Part shown: positions 11,201 through 21,558 of the stretch, one piece after another
Position numbering within the stretch: the stretch's first letter is position 1
How the letters are laid out: every line of letters starts with the position of its first letter
NCBI GenBank assembly: GCA_033063855.1
Contig: CP093830.1
Coordinates: forward strand, 5,642,854-5,706,853
DNA length: 64,000 nucleotides
Reading direction: 5' to 3'
Origin: Smittia aterrima
Taxonomy: Eukaryota > Arthropoda > Insecta > Diptera > Chironomidae
The notes under the pieces: model-generated
Seen by the model: the letters and a program-made list of their open reading frames with translations, nothing else
The model's database searches: none
What the model was told of the DNA's origin: nothing
Translations under genes and position numbers: made by a program

Positions 11201-14200
11201 CTCGTTAAGCTTGATTAGTCTGTTTGCGATTCGATTCTTTCTTTTTTCATTGTGCAAACAGTTTCAATGTTGCTTCGAACTTTAGTTGGAGATAAGTTTC
11301 AAGCTGAAAAATCCAAGCGAGGGTGTCGCAACAAAACAACTTTCGTCCCGTTAATTAAGGAATTACTCGGAGGGTGAAAGAGACTGTGTCACCGAGCGTT
11401 ATGCACATGCAGTGGAAAGATTTTTATTGCCATGCAGGACACAATCATCATCCATCCATATGTCCAGAAAAAAACGAGAAATCAAACATCAAAAGCGAGA
11501 GAATAAAAATTAATGACATTTATATTTGATCTGAAACTGGCTGCGGAACCATTAAGAACGACAGTCTCTTCTTTTCATCTCGACAATATAAATTGCCGAG
11601 TGAAACCTCTAAATGCTGGTAAAAGTTTACGCACTGCGGCGTGTTGATGATAAATGATGAAACTGAAAACATAAAAAAATATTTTTTTCTATCTCGTGAC
11701 GAGAATGAAACAATTTTTTTTGCACATCTCTCCTTTATGCATATTAGGCAATTAAATGATTTGAAGGGAACTCTGCATGCATCGAGAGATTAGAATCTAA
11801 AGAAAGAAAAGGTTTTTCACGACTCTGTTCCGTTAATTTTTGACCCGATCACACGCAAAAGTTCGGTTGATTAATCGACAGATTACTGAACAGACAAAAG
11901 GAAGAAGAACTTTCGTGTTCTTGTTGAACGGCAAAGAAAGGGACCCGTAAGCGATAACATCAACAAATAAAAGTGATGATGCATAAATATTTAAATTTAA
12001 ATTGGAACTAAAAAAAAAAGAGTTCGAGCTCGTCCCGTCATTAGACGACGTGGCTTTGTTGTTCGACATATTTTCTTAAGAATCGAAACCAGTAAGCGCT
12101 CGAGGGAAGATTCCCGTGGAAAGCTAACCGTCACCGTCTTAATTCGTTCGTAAAATGTTTATTTAGTTGGCAATTGAACAAAAACAACAATTACAAAAAA
12201 AGGAGAGAGGTCTCTACGGGACCCCGAGTGAAAGAAAGTCGAGCGATTTTGAATAGGAACCAAATTATCTTATTTTCCCTCACGTCGAAAGAGTTGAATC
12301 AACTTTAATCCGTTGTTACCTTTTGTTGATGAGGACGACACATGAAAACACACAACAACAACAACTCGTTTCACAAGAAAATCGTCTTAAGGCAAAGAGC
12401 TTTCCTGAAACGGGACGCATGTGAAAACATAAATAGAATCATCAATTTTTCATGTTTTTCCTTGTGTGATGTTGAAGAACTGGTTTGAAATTCACTTGGA
12501 CAGTTGAGCCCGTAAAGAAAGTGAAGAACGGGACCGCAGTTGTAGAGGCAAACAAACCATTAAGCGAATTTGATGATCATCGTAGAGTTTTGATGAATGA
12601 ATGCGAAGCCAGCAATTTCTTTTCTTTTGTTAGTTTTGCTTCTTCGTGACGGATCGTCGTCAAGAGTTTATGATGACGAAGGACAAAGCCCCGTCACCAT
12701 CATGTGAAAATCCCGTTTGAAGATAAATATTCACATCGTTCCATATTTTTTTTCTGTTGAGGAATTCATCATCAACTTCAGATCCCCATAATCAACTGAA
12801 ACGAGCCGAAAGCGCTGTCAAAACTGGATCTTCCTAACAAATGTTTCTTCAAGCTGAAAACGCTGTCGAAATAGTGGAAAACAACTGACATGTCCTCATG
12901 TGATATGATAATGCGTTTTAAATCTTTATAAATTTGATTTTTTTCATTGTTCGTTGTCGTTGCTGGTTTCGGATCATAACGATAGATCGCTTGTTAGAAC
13001 CGGGACGGCTGCTTATTCCTATGATGAATGAGAGTGCGAGAAATGCAATGAAAGATATTTTGAATTTTTAATTGCTAATTAAAAAGACTGAGAAAGGATT
13101 CGTTAATAAGTTCATTCATTTAAACTTTTCTAGAATCGCCCACACAGAAACTTCCATTGCTTTCATTCAGAGTCAAATGAAATTTCGTTCCATTCGATTA
13201 AGGCCAAATCGTATCGAGGCTTGGCAGCAGCCGCAGAACGAGAATCGTCAATGTGCACGGGCATCAAACACACAAAAGTCGAAGGGTGGAAATTTAATAC
13301 AGCTCAACATTAACAACGCGAAGTAATGACCGCTGCGCTGTCGGCGAACTGGGCAGAAGGAGAGTGAGAGCAGAAATCTTTTCCCTTCAGCTTTATTTAC
13401 TTTCTTTCGTCCCCGATGCTGACGTTCTGGGATTATGTTTTCCATTCCGTCCGTTTGGCGCATTGTGTAAACGGTTTTATTGTGCTTTATAACATCTTTT
13501 TAAAATATTGAACCTCGGTAATGGACATCGAGTCATGGGAGGGAGAGTAGAAGATAGGAAAGAATCGATTTTGTATTTATTTTTCGTTTGGAAATGGCAA
13601 ATAAAGGATCCGTCGTCCACAAAGTCGACGCTCTCGTGGCCATCATTCATTCTTCGGATCGGGAGCGAGCAGGGAATTTTATGTGAAAAATAAATAATTT
13701 TACCGTCCAGTTGGCAAGCCCTGAACGGTTTCACCTCGTTCAAGTTGAAAACGAGTGAGCGAGCGATAGCGACACGGGAAGAAGAGACTTTGAAGATGGG
13801 TTTCTTAATGGACAGAACTGCAACCACACAGTGCAGAGAAAAAGAGAGAGAAAGAAAGAACGCGAAGTGAAATGTTAGTCAAGCATGAATTTTCCGCAGA
13901 ACGGATGTTGGCAAAAAAAATTGTTTACACAGACAAGCGAGCAGGGAATCTTTTCATTTCTTCTCTCCTCGACCGTTTTTATTTTATTTTCGGCCATAGT
14001 TCGCTTCACGTTTAATTACTTTTGAATGACGATGACTGAAGAAGAAACTTGAATTACAATCCTGCCAGTGCAATAACTAAGCCCATGTTAATGGTTGGCT
14101 AAATGGAGGTCCCATTGGTAGTATGATTTATAGATGAAAGTGATTTGATTTATGGCGATAGTATTTACTTAACCTTTTCTCCTTTTGCTTTCTTTAGACG

Positions 14201-17200
14201 CTCGCCTCTTGGTGCCAAGGCACAGAGCACATAGTGCAATGGCAAATATGCAAATGAAGGGAAATAAAGGTGCACCGAATAGGGAACGAGTTGCTTCCTC
14301 GCCACCATTAACAAGACACATCATTGCGATCTTTTGCGACTGTCTCCCGGTTAAGAAGAGTTCTCTCTCATGATTTATGTCGTCGATGAAACTGGTTTTC
14401 CTTTTTCCTTCTTTTGCGGACTTGAGTAAATATTTACTAAGCAATTGTTAACTGTTCTTCTGTCTGAGCCTTGAAAAATGAGTCGACTTTTCCTCGAAGC
14501 GGGACAAGAAATGCTAATCGACGGGACGCTCTCCTTAACCAATCTCACCGAAAAGGATTTTTAAATCTTCCCAAAGAAATTAATCAATGTTTGTGCATTA
14601 CATGTCGCTATGATAAATTGGTGGGCTTTACCGAGTCGAAATTGAGAAAATGTTTAACCTTTTGATGGGAAGATTTCTTTTAAGATCTTGGCATAAGAGA
14701 TTGGCTTCTTTAATTCATGAAATCATGAACAATTTATTCTGACAATGGATCGATACTAAAGAAACTTCTGAAATCAATGTAACTTAATTATTAAATTCTT
14801 CTCTCTCATTTCACAAGCAAATCGCTGAAGATCTCGCGAGCCCTTAAGCTTAACTGTCGATGAAACGACAAGGCAATGGCAGTCGATTATCAAAACATCG
14901 CTTGCATTCATTCGCCCTCGAAGCCACTGAAATTAGCCACTTACGAAATTATACTTTTGTGCGAAAAGCATAAAAATTGCATAAACACACGAAGAAGTGT
15001 CCGTTGCCGAAGAAAATCCCTCGAAAAAGAAATATTCAGCCAGCAAGACATTTTTGCATAAATTTGCACAGCTGAATGATTTTTCAAGTGTTTCATTAAA
15101 CATTTTTCTTTGCTTTTGTGTGCGCTGAGCGGGCGAGAAGTTGAAACTGAAAATTATTTTTTTTTCGGCAGGGAGGCGAATGCTAAAGTTAATGATTCCT
15201 CCTCACTCACTCACTAGACCATTGATCAAAAGAGCTACGAGCAACGCAGCAAGATTTTCTCTATTCAGTAAATCACTCGTGTTGCGTATCAAAAGCGAAG
15301 TTTTTAATTATTTTTCAGCCCATTGTCCCGCTCTTCCCCTGCACATTTCTGAGGAAGTTACCGCGCTCAATCGACGATGCCGTTCTGGACGTAATTTCGT
15401 TTAATCGCCCTTAGCTAAAATATTTTTTTGTGCACATATCGACAAACAAAAGAATTTTCTAAAACACGCGGGGATCGCGAATCGCGTTTTTTGCTGCCTG
15501 CCTTTAAGTCCCCGTCTCTCTCGTGCCTTCTTCTTCTCCCGAAGCGAACCTGCCAACAATGCATCAGCGACGAGAGAACATAATATAAGCAGTCGAAAAA
15601 AATATTAGTCGCGTGCATACGCGATATTTTATTGTTCTTCCTTTTTTTTGCTCGCTTCTCATTCCCCCTTTTTATTAATTTCTTCGCCGCTGTGCTTAAC
15701 GATGATTTACATTTTTTAACAAAACAAAAAAGAAAGAATTGCATAATGGAATTGTGTTTGTGCGTCTTCCCGTTGACCGAGTAAAGAGACAGCTTAAGCC
15801 CGAAATTTATTCATGACGCGAGAAAGAGGATGATTCGCGGACTCACAAGTGAATGGGTTTAATCGACGACGTCGTCTACAAGGGTCTCGTGTAATTCAAT
15901 CCTGAAATTAAACAAAGTTCAAGATTCTCTCGTCGTTGTCATTGTCGTCACATCGCGTCGCGGAAGATCATTTCAATGACTTTGCTGTCACCTCAAAGAA
16001 AACATTTTCAGGTTGACGGAGAGGGGCGGGAAGTGAAACAATGTTTGGGTCGAGAGTCTTTTGCTGATGAATGAGAAACACGAAACCCATCCGCAACAGC
16101 CGAGAGAATCATTTAATCTCTTTCGTCGTTGTTGTTAATGTCAGACAATCGCGAAATTGCGTCAGTTGCTCGATAAGTTTGCATATGGTCTGCAGTTGAT
16201 CCACATTACACATGACGGTCTTTTACTTGTTCGCTCTTCTCGACCAAAGCCATTTCTTCTTGAATCGAGCGACTTTATTTTTTGTGTATTTAATTATAAT
16301 AATAATGTTGCATACATCAACGTGAAGTGCATTCTCGTTTCTTTTCAACTCGCCTTCCTTTCAAACAATAAACGTTTTCGGTTACTGTCGCTTTTATTAT
16401 TATAATGCTTTTAGGGTTTCTTTGCCGTCGATTACACTTCGCTGGCCATCACGAAACGTTCGTCTTTTTGGCGATACACTTGTTGTGTGTGTACATAAAA
16501 TAAAAATTCATTTCGTGGCTCACATGGCGGGAAGGAAACCGTTTTCGAAGGAAAATGATTATAATTCGCATCAAGTTCGTTTTAACTGGCGAAATCATGC
16601 AATAGCAATTGAAAAGGCTTTGCCTGGTTTTGACTGTTTGCGGTGATGGTCATTAGTTTCAACAATGTGCTGGATGATCTTCTGTTGGATTTGCTTTAAT
16701 CTTTTCTTCGCCAATTTCCACCGTCTGCCTCAAAAAATAATTGAACAGTTCTCAAGAACCATCGCGAAAATTCATAATTACTATCCGAGACTTCATTACC
16801 CAAGCGCTAGCTTGCTTTTTATCATTTCACAAAGATCATTACGTTGAGCATGCACGGCGAACGAAAAAAAATAATTAGTGAAGCACAAAAGGCGAAAATG
16901 TAATTAATGGAAGCACTTTGGCGTGATACGCGTCTATGGAAGCGAGAAGAAAACATCAATCAATTCGCTGATGTTGAAACCCGTGGCTGAAAGGGGGGCA
17001 TCGATGAGAGGTGGGAAAGTCGAGAACCTTATCGATTTCCATGGATACTCACTCGTCCCGTTGATATGTCGAAGCTGTGATAAATTAAACTGATTGCGGG
17101 CAGAGTTGAGGAGAAGTTCATGCATGAATTGATTTAAATCAAAGGATTTCTCAAGAGCTTTCGCGCTATGTTTAGAAACCGCGATCGATCAGAATTTTAA

Positions 17201-19138
17201 TTGCTTACATAAGATCAAAAAGAAATGTTCTAAGCTTCGCGAAACACAAAGTGTCTTCCACGTCATAAACTCTTATTGAGAGCTCACGTCACAAACAAGT
17301 TCTACATCACGTGCATGAACTCTTCTGTTGATGGAAAATGTGACTGTCCCTTACTCACATCCCTCGCTCGGAAATCTACACATATTGCAATCAAATTGAA
17401 TTTTCTTCAATCGCTTTTTTGACCATACAGCAATAGCGATGGAAAAATTACAATTTTCTTCACGACTGATGGTTTCCCGACGAAGGGAGAGTTGCAGATG
17501 AAGATGAAGTCAAGCATGTTGTTCAACATTAAAATCGTCCATTATTGATCCGCGAAAAGGAAATGAAATCCAACGACCGAACATAAAAACTTTCCTTGTC
17601 GTTTTTTTTTCTTCTCTTTGCAATCCTTACTTCCCTCGCATCTAACAACATCCATCACATTCAGCTGCCTCGGCAATTCAACCAGAAATCACCCTTTTCC
17701 CTCTTCTCTGATTCTTGTTTCGTGGAAAAAAAATCGTCGGCAAGAAAAGCGATTGTCCTCACACCATTCTTAGCGGGCGAGAGCGAACAAAAAATGCCAA
17801 ACCATCATTTAGGATGTGGATATGTGGATGTTTGGTCGAGGGTGATGTTATTACAATTTCCATCAGGACGATTTTTCCTCTTTTCTTTATTATTTTCCTT
17901 TCTTTCGCTTTTTGGACATTCACTCGACATTTTTTTTTGTTGCCGTCCCTCTACTTTTCCGTCTCAAAATGCGAGGATTTTTCTCTTTTTGCCGTGAAAG
18001 TGGAAAAAGCAGCGACGTAATGGGATAAGGAGATGGCGAGTAAAGATGAATTGTTGGCTCGTGAGTGAGTGTGGAAGGGATTAGTCGTTGGCGGACACAA
18101 CTGCTTCCAATCACCTTCATCAACTCACATGCTGCTGCTTCTCGAATTTTGGGAAATATTTCGCGAGAAAAGGAAAACACATCGAGAGTTGATTGATAGA
18201 GTGAGGGTGATTTGAAAGATTGCAAGGCGTTGCCCGCTTCGTTGCTGTTTACGCTCCTTCTCTCAATGCTGCAGACCCTTTCGATAACTGTTCAATCTTC
18301 GCTTGGGCACATGTTTGGGATTGCAAATTACTTCTTTTTTTCCCTCTTTGCTCGTGTGACTCAGCATTATCGTTAGAATAAGAAGAAAAGCGACATCGCA
18401 ACGCTATAAGCTTATTCGTCGATTCCTTAGAAATGTTTTCCTTTTCACTTCATTCGTTAATGAAATCGAACCCGTGTATGTTGTTAATTATAATTGCAAA
18501 TATGAGTGAATATTTCACGGGACCCGAAAGCTTTACACTGAGCTTAACTAAAGAAGCTTTTAGAAAAAATTGAACTTTGAACTTCAAAAATAACTTATTT
18601 ACATCGTAAGCATGTGCTCTGATTTGAACTTGAAATTTTCTCTCTCTCATCATGAGCTTTTTGCATTTTTTTCTGTTACACTTTTCACTGTTTTCTCCCT
18701 CAAACTCACACCGACACATTGAAACGAAATGTAATTATGTAATTTAGAGCTGTGGAAAAAAATGTGTTTTCACTTTTGTTGAACGATTTTTTTTCCGTTT
18801 CTCTTACTCACTCTCCCTCCCTCGTAGTTTTTTCATGAATGGGAAAATTGTACACATTTTTTAAGAGCTTTTCTCCTCTTTTTTTTTTGTGGGTGCTTAT
18901 GATGTAGATAGAGCAGGATTTTTTCCTCTGTTGTATGCAAAAAAAATGTGCTTTTTATATTATTTACTCTGAATGAAGTTGAATGAGACATAAAAAAGTT
19001 TATGACTTTCTCCGTCTCCCGCCACATGGCACAATTTCCATCGGAGCTCTGGCGTTTTATTTATTTAATCATGAGAACAAAAATTGTGCTAATTTTCATG
19101 ACACTTTTATTTTCTTGTCTCCTTTCTCTCTTTCATAG
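8253..19138. other. Non-coding tract I, distal part, upstream of DRC7
   Basis: About 10.9 kb without a convincing gene. Blocks shared in order with tract II: around 9898 (with 30101), 11828-12005 (with 31047-31212), 13405-13465 (with 31960-32010), 13555-13590 (with 32105-32140), 13690-13730 (with 32265-32300), 13860-13920 (with 32405-32460), 16140-16260 (with 33005-33130) and 18180-18225 (with 34165-34210). I searched here for the missing amino-terminal exon(s) of DRC7, looking for the expected KFV..T.RPT and FV motifs, and did not find them. The last ~900 bases before 19139 are T-rich and contain no exon candidate. Confidence 0.5.
9871..10065 (+). CDS. Short ORF (64 residues) with poly(A) signal at its stop, doubtful
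   Basis: An ATG-started frame of 64 residues with balanced, protein-like composition and no recognised domain. Overlapping AATAAA hexamers begin at the stop codon (10061-10070). It lies in a block that aligns by eye with tract II around 30101-30290, where another short frame (30120-30293) sits at the colinear place. The two peptides are not convincingly similar, and the DNA alignment needs a one-base gap that shifts the frame, so shared coding is not demonstrated. It could be the end of an exon, a small peptide gene, or chance. Confidence 0.15.
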   Translation: MQTVNLSSVVFNYAQLTFALNSEELQQSTEPINVNLVLVSIKRQLLPLNANERDAFGDFAASKK

Positions 19139-20340
19139 CCCACGCGCCTCTATTCCCCTGAAATGGTGTTGAAATCACGTAAAGGAAATTCGTTTGAAAT
19201 GGCAACATTGCTGTGTAGCATTCTGATAGGATTTGGCTTTCCGGCTATGGTCGTTTCGGGCTATGCGACACGTGAAGTGACGACAAATGATCAGCGACGT
19301 GTCAAGTGTCCCTACATTCCCGAAGAAGTCATTGAAGTCGAGCAAGTTGAGGAACCTGATCCAAAATATCGTTTGAAGGACTCACCATTCCTTAAGAGTC
19401 GGTTTCTTATGCAAGTTGAGCAGAAGAAAGTCAATGCTGAGAATGAAATCCTTGCAGAGATTGAAAAAGAGAAACAGATGAAGCTCGAAGAACTCGAACG
19501 TCCACCACCTGATCCTGAGAACGGCTTTCGTTTACACGCTTGGATCGTCATGATTAAAGATGCGCCTTGGTGTTACAAAGATGAGTTTAAATTGAATGAG
19601 AAAGACGACGATGACGAAAACTGTGAACCCGCAGCATTCTTCATTTCACCTTCAACTGGTTTCCGTCACGAAGTTTCCGATTTGTGTTTTCAAGGAATTG
19701 AAAGCATTTGGAATCATCAAAACTATTACGTCAACCGACAATATCCTGAAACCTCAATCTCAGAAATGACTTGGGATTTGTCTGACACAGAAAAGTGGGA
19801 ACACTTTTTGCCTGGTGAGCCGTTTGAGTTACGCAAGGAAAGAAAACTCGAAGAGGATGAAGACGTTCCAGCTGAAGATGAAGTCTTAGCGATTGAAAAA
19901 CATCTTGATATGCCAACCTCTTGGGTTGATATGCTTCATATAAGCGCAGTCGACTTTGAAGAACGATATTTAAACGGCGAGAAGAAGGAATTTTTTAAAT
20001 ATGCAATTTATGAGAAGTTCGCTCCATATAAGAACGCCGATGGTTTGATGAAGCGTCTAACACTCTTCGAAACTCTTGAATATGAAAATCCTCACACCAA
20101 GTATGAATGGTATGAAAATCGCGATGATTTATTGACTCGCATCAAAAGAGACTTGAAATCCGGAGAAATCGTTGAAGAATTTCAAAAGGGACGAAACGAC
20201 AGCTTGAAAGCTTTCATTCGATTCTCGGATCCGAGAGAAGTGGTCATGAAGTTTTACGCAGCCAGTCGCTTTGATTGCATGAAGGAAATTGTCTATCAAT
20301 CGACATCAATTGAAGAGTTTTATGAGAAGCGACGTGACTT
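19139..20340 (+). CDS. DRC7: DRC7 first exon found (transglutaminase-like region and central region)
   Basis: The acceptor AG is at 19137-19138 after a pyrimidine-rich stretch. The reading frame is 0 from 19139, and the eight codons before the ATG (PTRLYSPE) fit the family, which favours splicing over translation start here. The donor is CTT|GTGAGA at 20341. Reading through it would stop at once (TGA), consistent with a real intron. Two bases of a Leu codon carry over. Confidence 0.9.
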
Positions 20341-21511
20341 GTGAGATTTTGAATGAATTTTTGATTTAAGTCAAAACTTATTTTTTCTTCTCATACAGAT
20401 TGCATTACCGAAAGTTTTTTGTCACGGCAGCTGATCCTGATGTTGTCAGTCGATCCATCACGGTAAGACGAGTTCGTAGTTAGAGATTGAAGAGTTTATT
20501 ATTAATAATTGATGCTTTCAGAAAATAATTGAAAAGTTTCATCGAAACGAGACGAAGCAATCGATTTACGATATTTCGATTCGACATTTCAATCGAACGG
20601 ACAACAAGATCTTTGTTCAGTTCCATTACGACGACAATGCAATCACCGCAACGACGAAAATTTTCACAAAACCGCCAAGAAGTGAAGAGGAACCGACATT
20701 TAATGTTGAGTCCATTGGTGGTTACATTTCCAATCCGTGGTCACCGCAGATGAGCGACTTAGAATTGTTCTACTTGCTTCAAGAGTTGCTGAAGGATGAA
20801 GAGAAATCTGTTGACTCATTCCACACTCGCGATGCTGAAATCAAAGAAATCTTAGAAATTCGTGAATATCAAAGTCAGAATCCTTTATTGAAATTCAGCA
20901 TCTTCGATCCATTGCGCAATGAATCAGCAAGAAAACTTCGATTGCAAAGAGTAAGAAAATTATTTTTATAACTCCGGGAACTAAAAAAAATACTTTTCTT
21001 CTTCTTAGTTCGAGCAGATGAAAACACGTGAATTGTTGGCGAAGAGCACACAAGCTGATTTCCTGGCTCCGTATTTAGTTCGCTTTGAAGATAAAAAGCC
21101 ACAACAGTCGGAAGTCGACGTCGCGATCCAAGATTGTCTGAGGGATTTTAAGAAGAATTATGCTGACATGGAAAATGAGCTTCAACGACGATACGACGAA
21201 GCGACTGGCGAACTAAATTCACTCAAGAAGTTCTTGCATCGATTCATGGATCAGCTTTCAGCTCAAGAGTACGACAAGTTTATTCTGGAAGGGTAAGTAT
21301 TGACTTAATGATCGTGATAATGATTAAATAAATTTTTAATTACAGCGAAAACATTGAACGACATCGCAAAATTATTCAACAGCGAATTGTCGCCGTTCGT
21401 GATGAAGCTAATCGAAAATACTCAAACCTTGTGGAGTCAATTCCATTGCGATTGCGACAGATTGTTGAGAAGAAGCAGGAACCGATTGCTGTCAATGAAG
21501 ACGACGACTAA
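19139..21511 (+). CDS. DRC7: Dynein regulatory complex subunit 7 (DRC7/lobo family), amino terminus not found
   Basis: Five exons (19139-20340, 20399-20462, 20522-20950, 21009-21292, 21346-21511) join in frame to 714 residues and a TAA stop. Residues 9-50 (VLKSRKGNSFEMATLLCS, then VSGYATREVT) match the transglutaminase-like region of DRC7. Later landmarks also match: a second half of that domain with RLHAW, then SIWNH, SWVDMLHISAVDFEERY, KFAPY..ADGL..RLT, and a charged coiled-coil tail. DRC7 is a subunit of the nexin-dynein regulatory complex that links outer doublets and controls dynein in motile axonemes; the fly orthologue, lost boys, acts in sperm. Human DRC7 has about 870 residues, so about 170 are missing at the start. 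The first exon has a good acceptor (TTTCATAG) and is open upstream of its first ATG (19163), so that ATG is not the likely start. The transglutaminase Cys and Asp positions are Ser here, suggesting a structural rather than catalytic domain. Confidence 0.93.
20399..20462 (+). CDS. DRC7: DRC7 second exon found
   Basis: A 64-base exon between the acceptor CATACAG and the donor ACG|GTAAGA. It completes the Leu codon and encodes LHYRKFFVTAADPDVVSRS plus Ile-Thr, then leaves the frame at a codon boundary. The sequence continues the family's conserved FL-YR stretch without a gap. The introns either side are 58 and 59 bases. Confidence 0.9.
20522..20950 (+). CDS. DRC7: DRC7 third exon found
   Basis: 143 whole codons between the acceptor GCTTTCAG and the donor AGA|GTAAGA. 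It begins KIIEKFHRNE, has an acidic/charged middle, and ends with FSIFDPLRNESARKLRLQR, equivalent to the family's SIYDTKRNEKS region before the terminal coiled coil. Confidence 0.9.
21009..21292 (+). CDS. DRC7: DRC7 fourth exon found (coiled coil)
   Basis: Bounded by the acceptor TTCTTAG and the donor AGG|GTAAGT. It encodes a charged helical segment (FEQMKTRELLAKSTQADFLA onwards) including LAPYLV, corresponding to the family's DYLAPFLA motif, followed by heptad-like repeats. Two bases of a Gly codon carry over. Confidence 0.9.
21346..21511 (+). CDS. DRC7: DRC7 last exon
   Basis: Begins after ATTACAG, completes the Gly codon and encodes 54 further residues ending in an acidic EDDD tail and TAA. 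The preceding intron is 53 bases, the shortest in the window. Confidence 0.9.
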
Positions 21512-21552
21512 GCACAACTCTCTTTTGATTGCACAAATTTTTTAGTTTCCTG

Positions 21553-21558
21553 AATAAA
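21553..21558 (+). terminator. DRC7 poly(A) signal
   Basis: A canonical AATAAA lies 41 bases after the DRC7 stop codon and is followed by T-rich sequence, fitting a short 3' untranslated region. Confidence 0.7.

Noticed and set aside
13477..13827. 116-codon - strand frame, compared with the 101-codon frame at 31994-32299 as a possible duplicated gene
   Set aside because: Both lie in the colinear block, and short stretches look alike (RACQL/RAGQL), but the similarity is no better in protein than in DNA and the rest does not align.
14876..15061. 61-codon frame with cysteines and basic residues, considered as an exon
   Set aside because: No splice-site context, no recognisable domain and no partner in tract II.
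16157..16405. Frames beginning MRQLL in both tract I and tract II, considered as paralogous proteins
   Set aside because: The shared DNA keeps the first five codons, but a one-base gap just before them and later indels put the frames out of register. Conservation looks nucleotide-level.
17068..17090. GCTGTGATAAATT, considered as the reverse complement of a miR-2 family seed
   Set aside because: Only the seed-like TATCACAGC matches; the rest differs from known miR-2/13 forms and no hairpin was apparent.
17596..18020. Overlapping 133- and 101-codon + strand frames upstream of DRC7, considered as its missing amino terminus
   Set aside because: They are Phe/Leu/Ser-rich, overlap in two frames and contain none of the DRC7 amino-terminal motifs.
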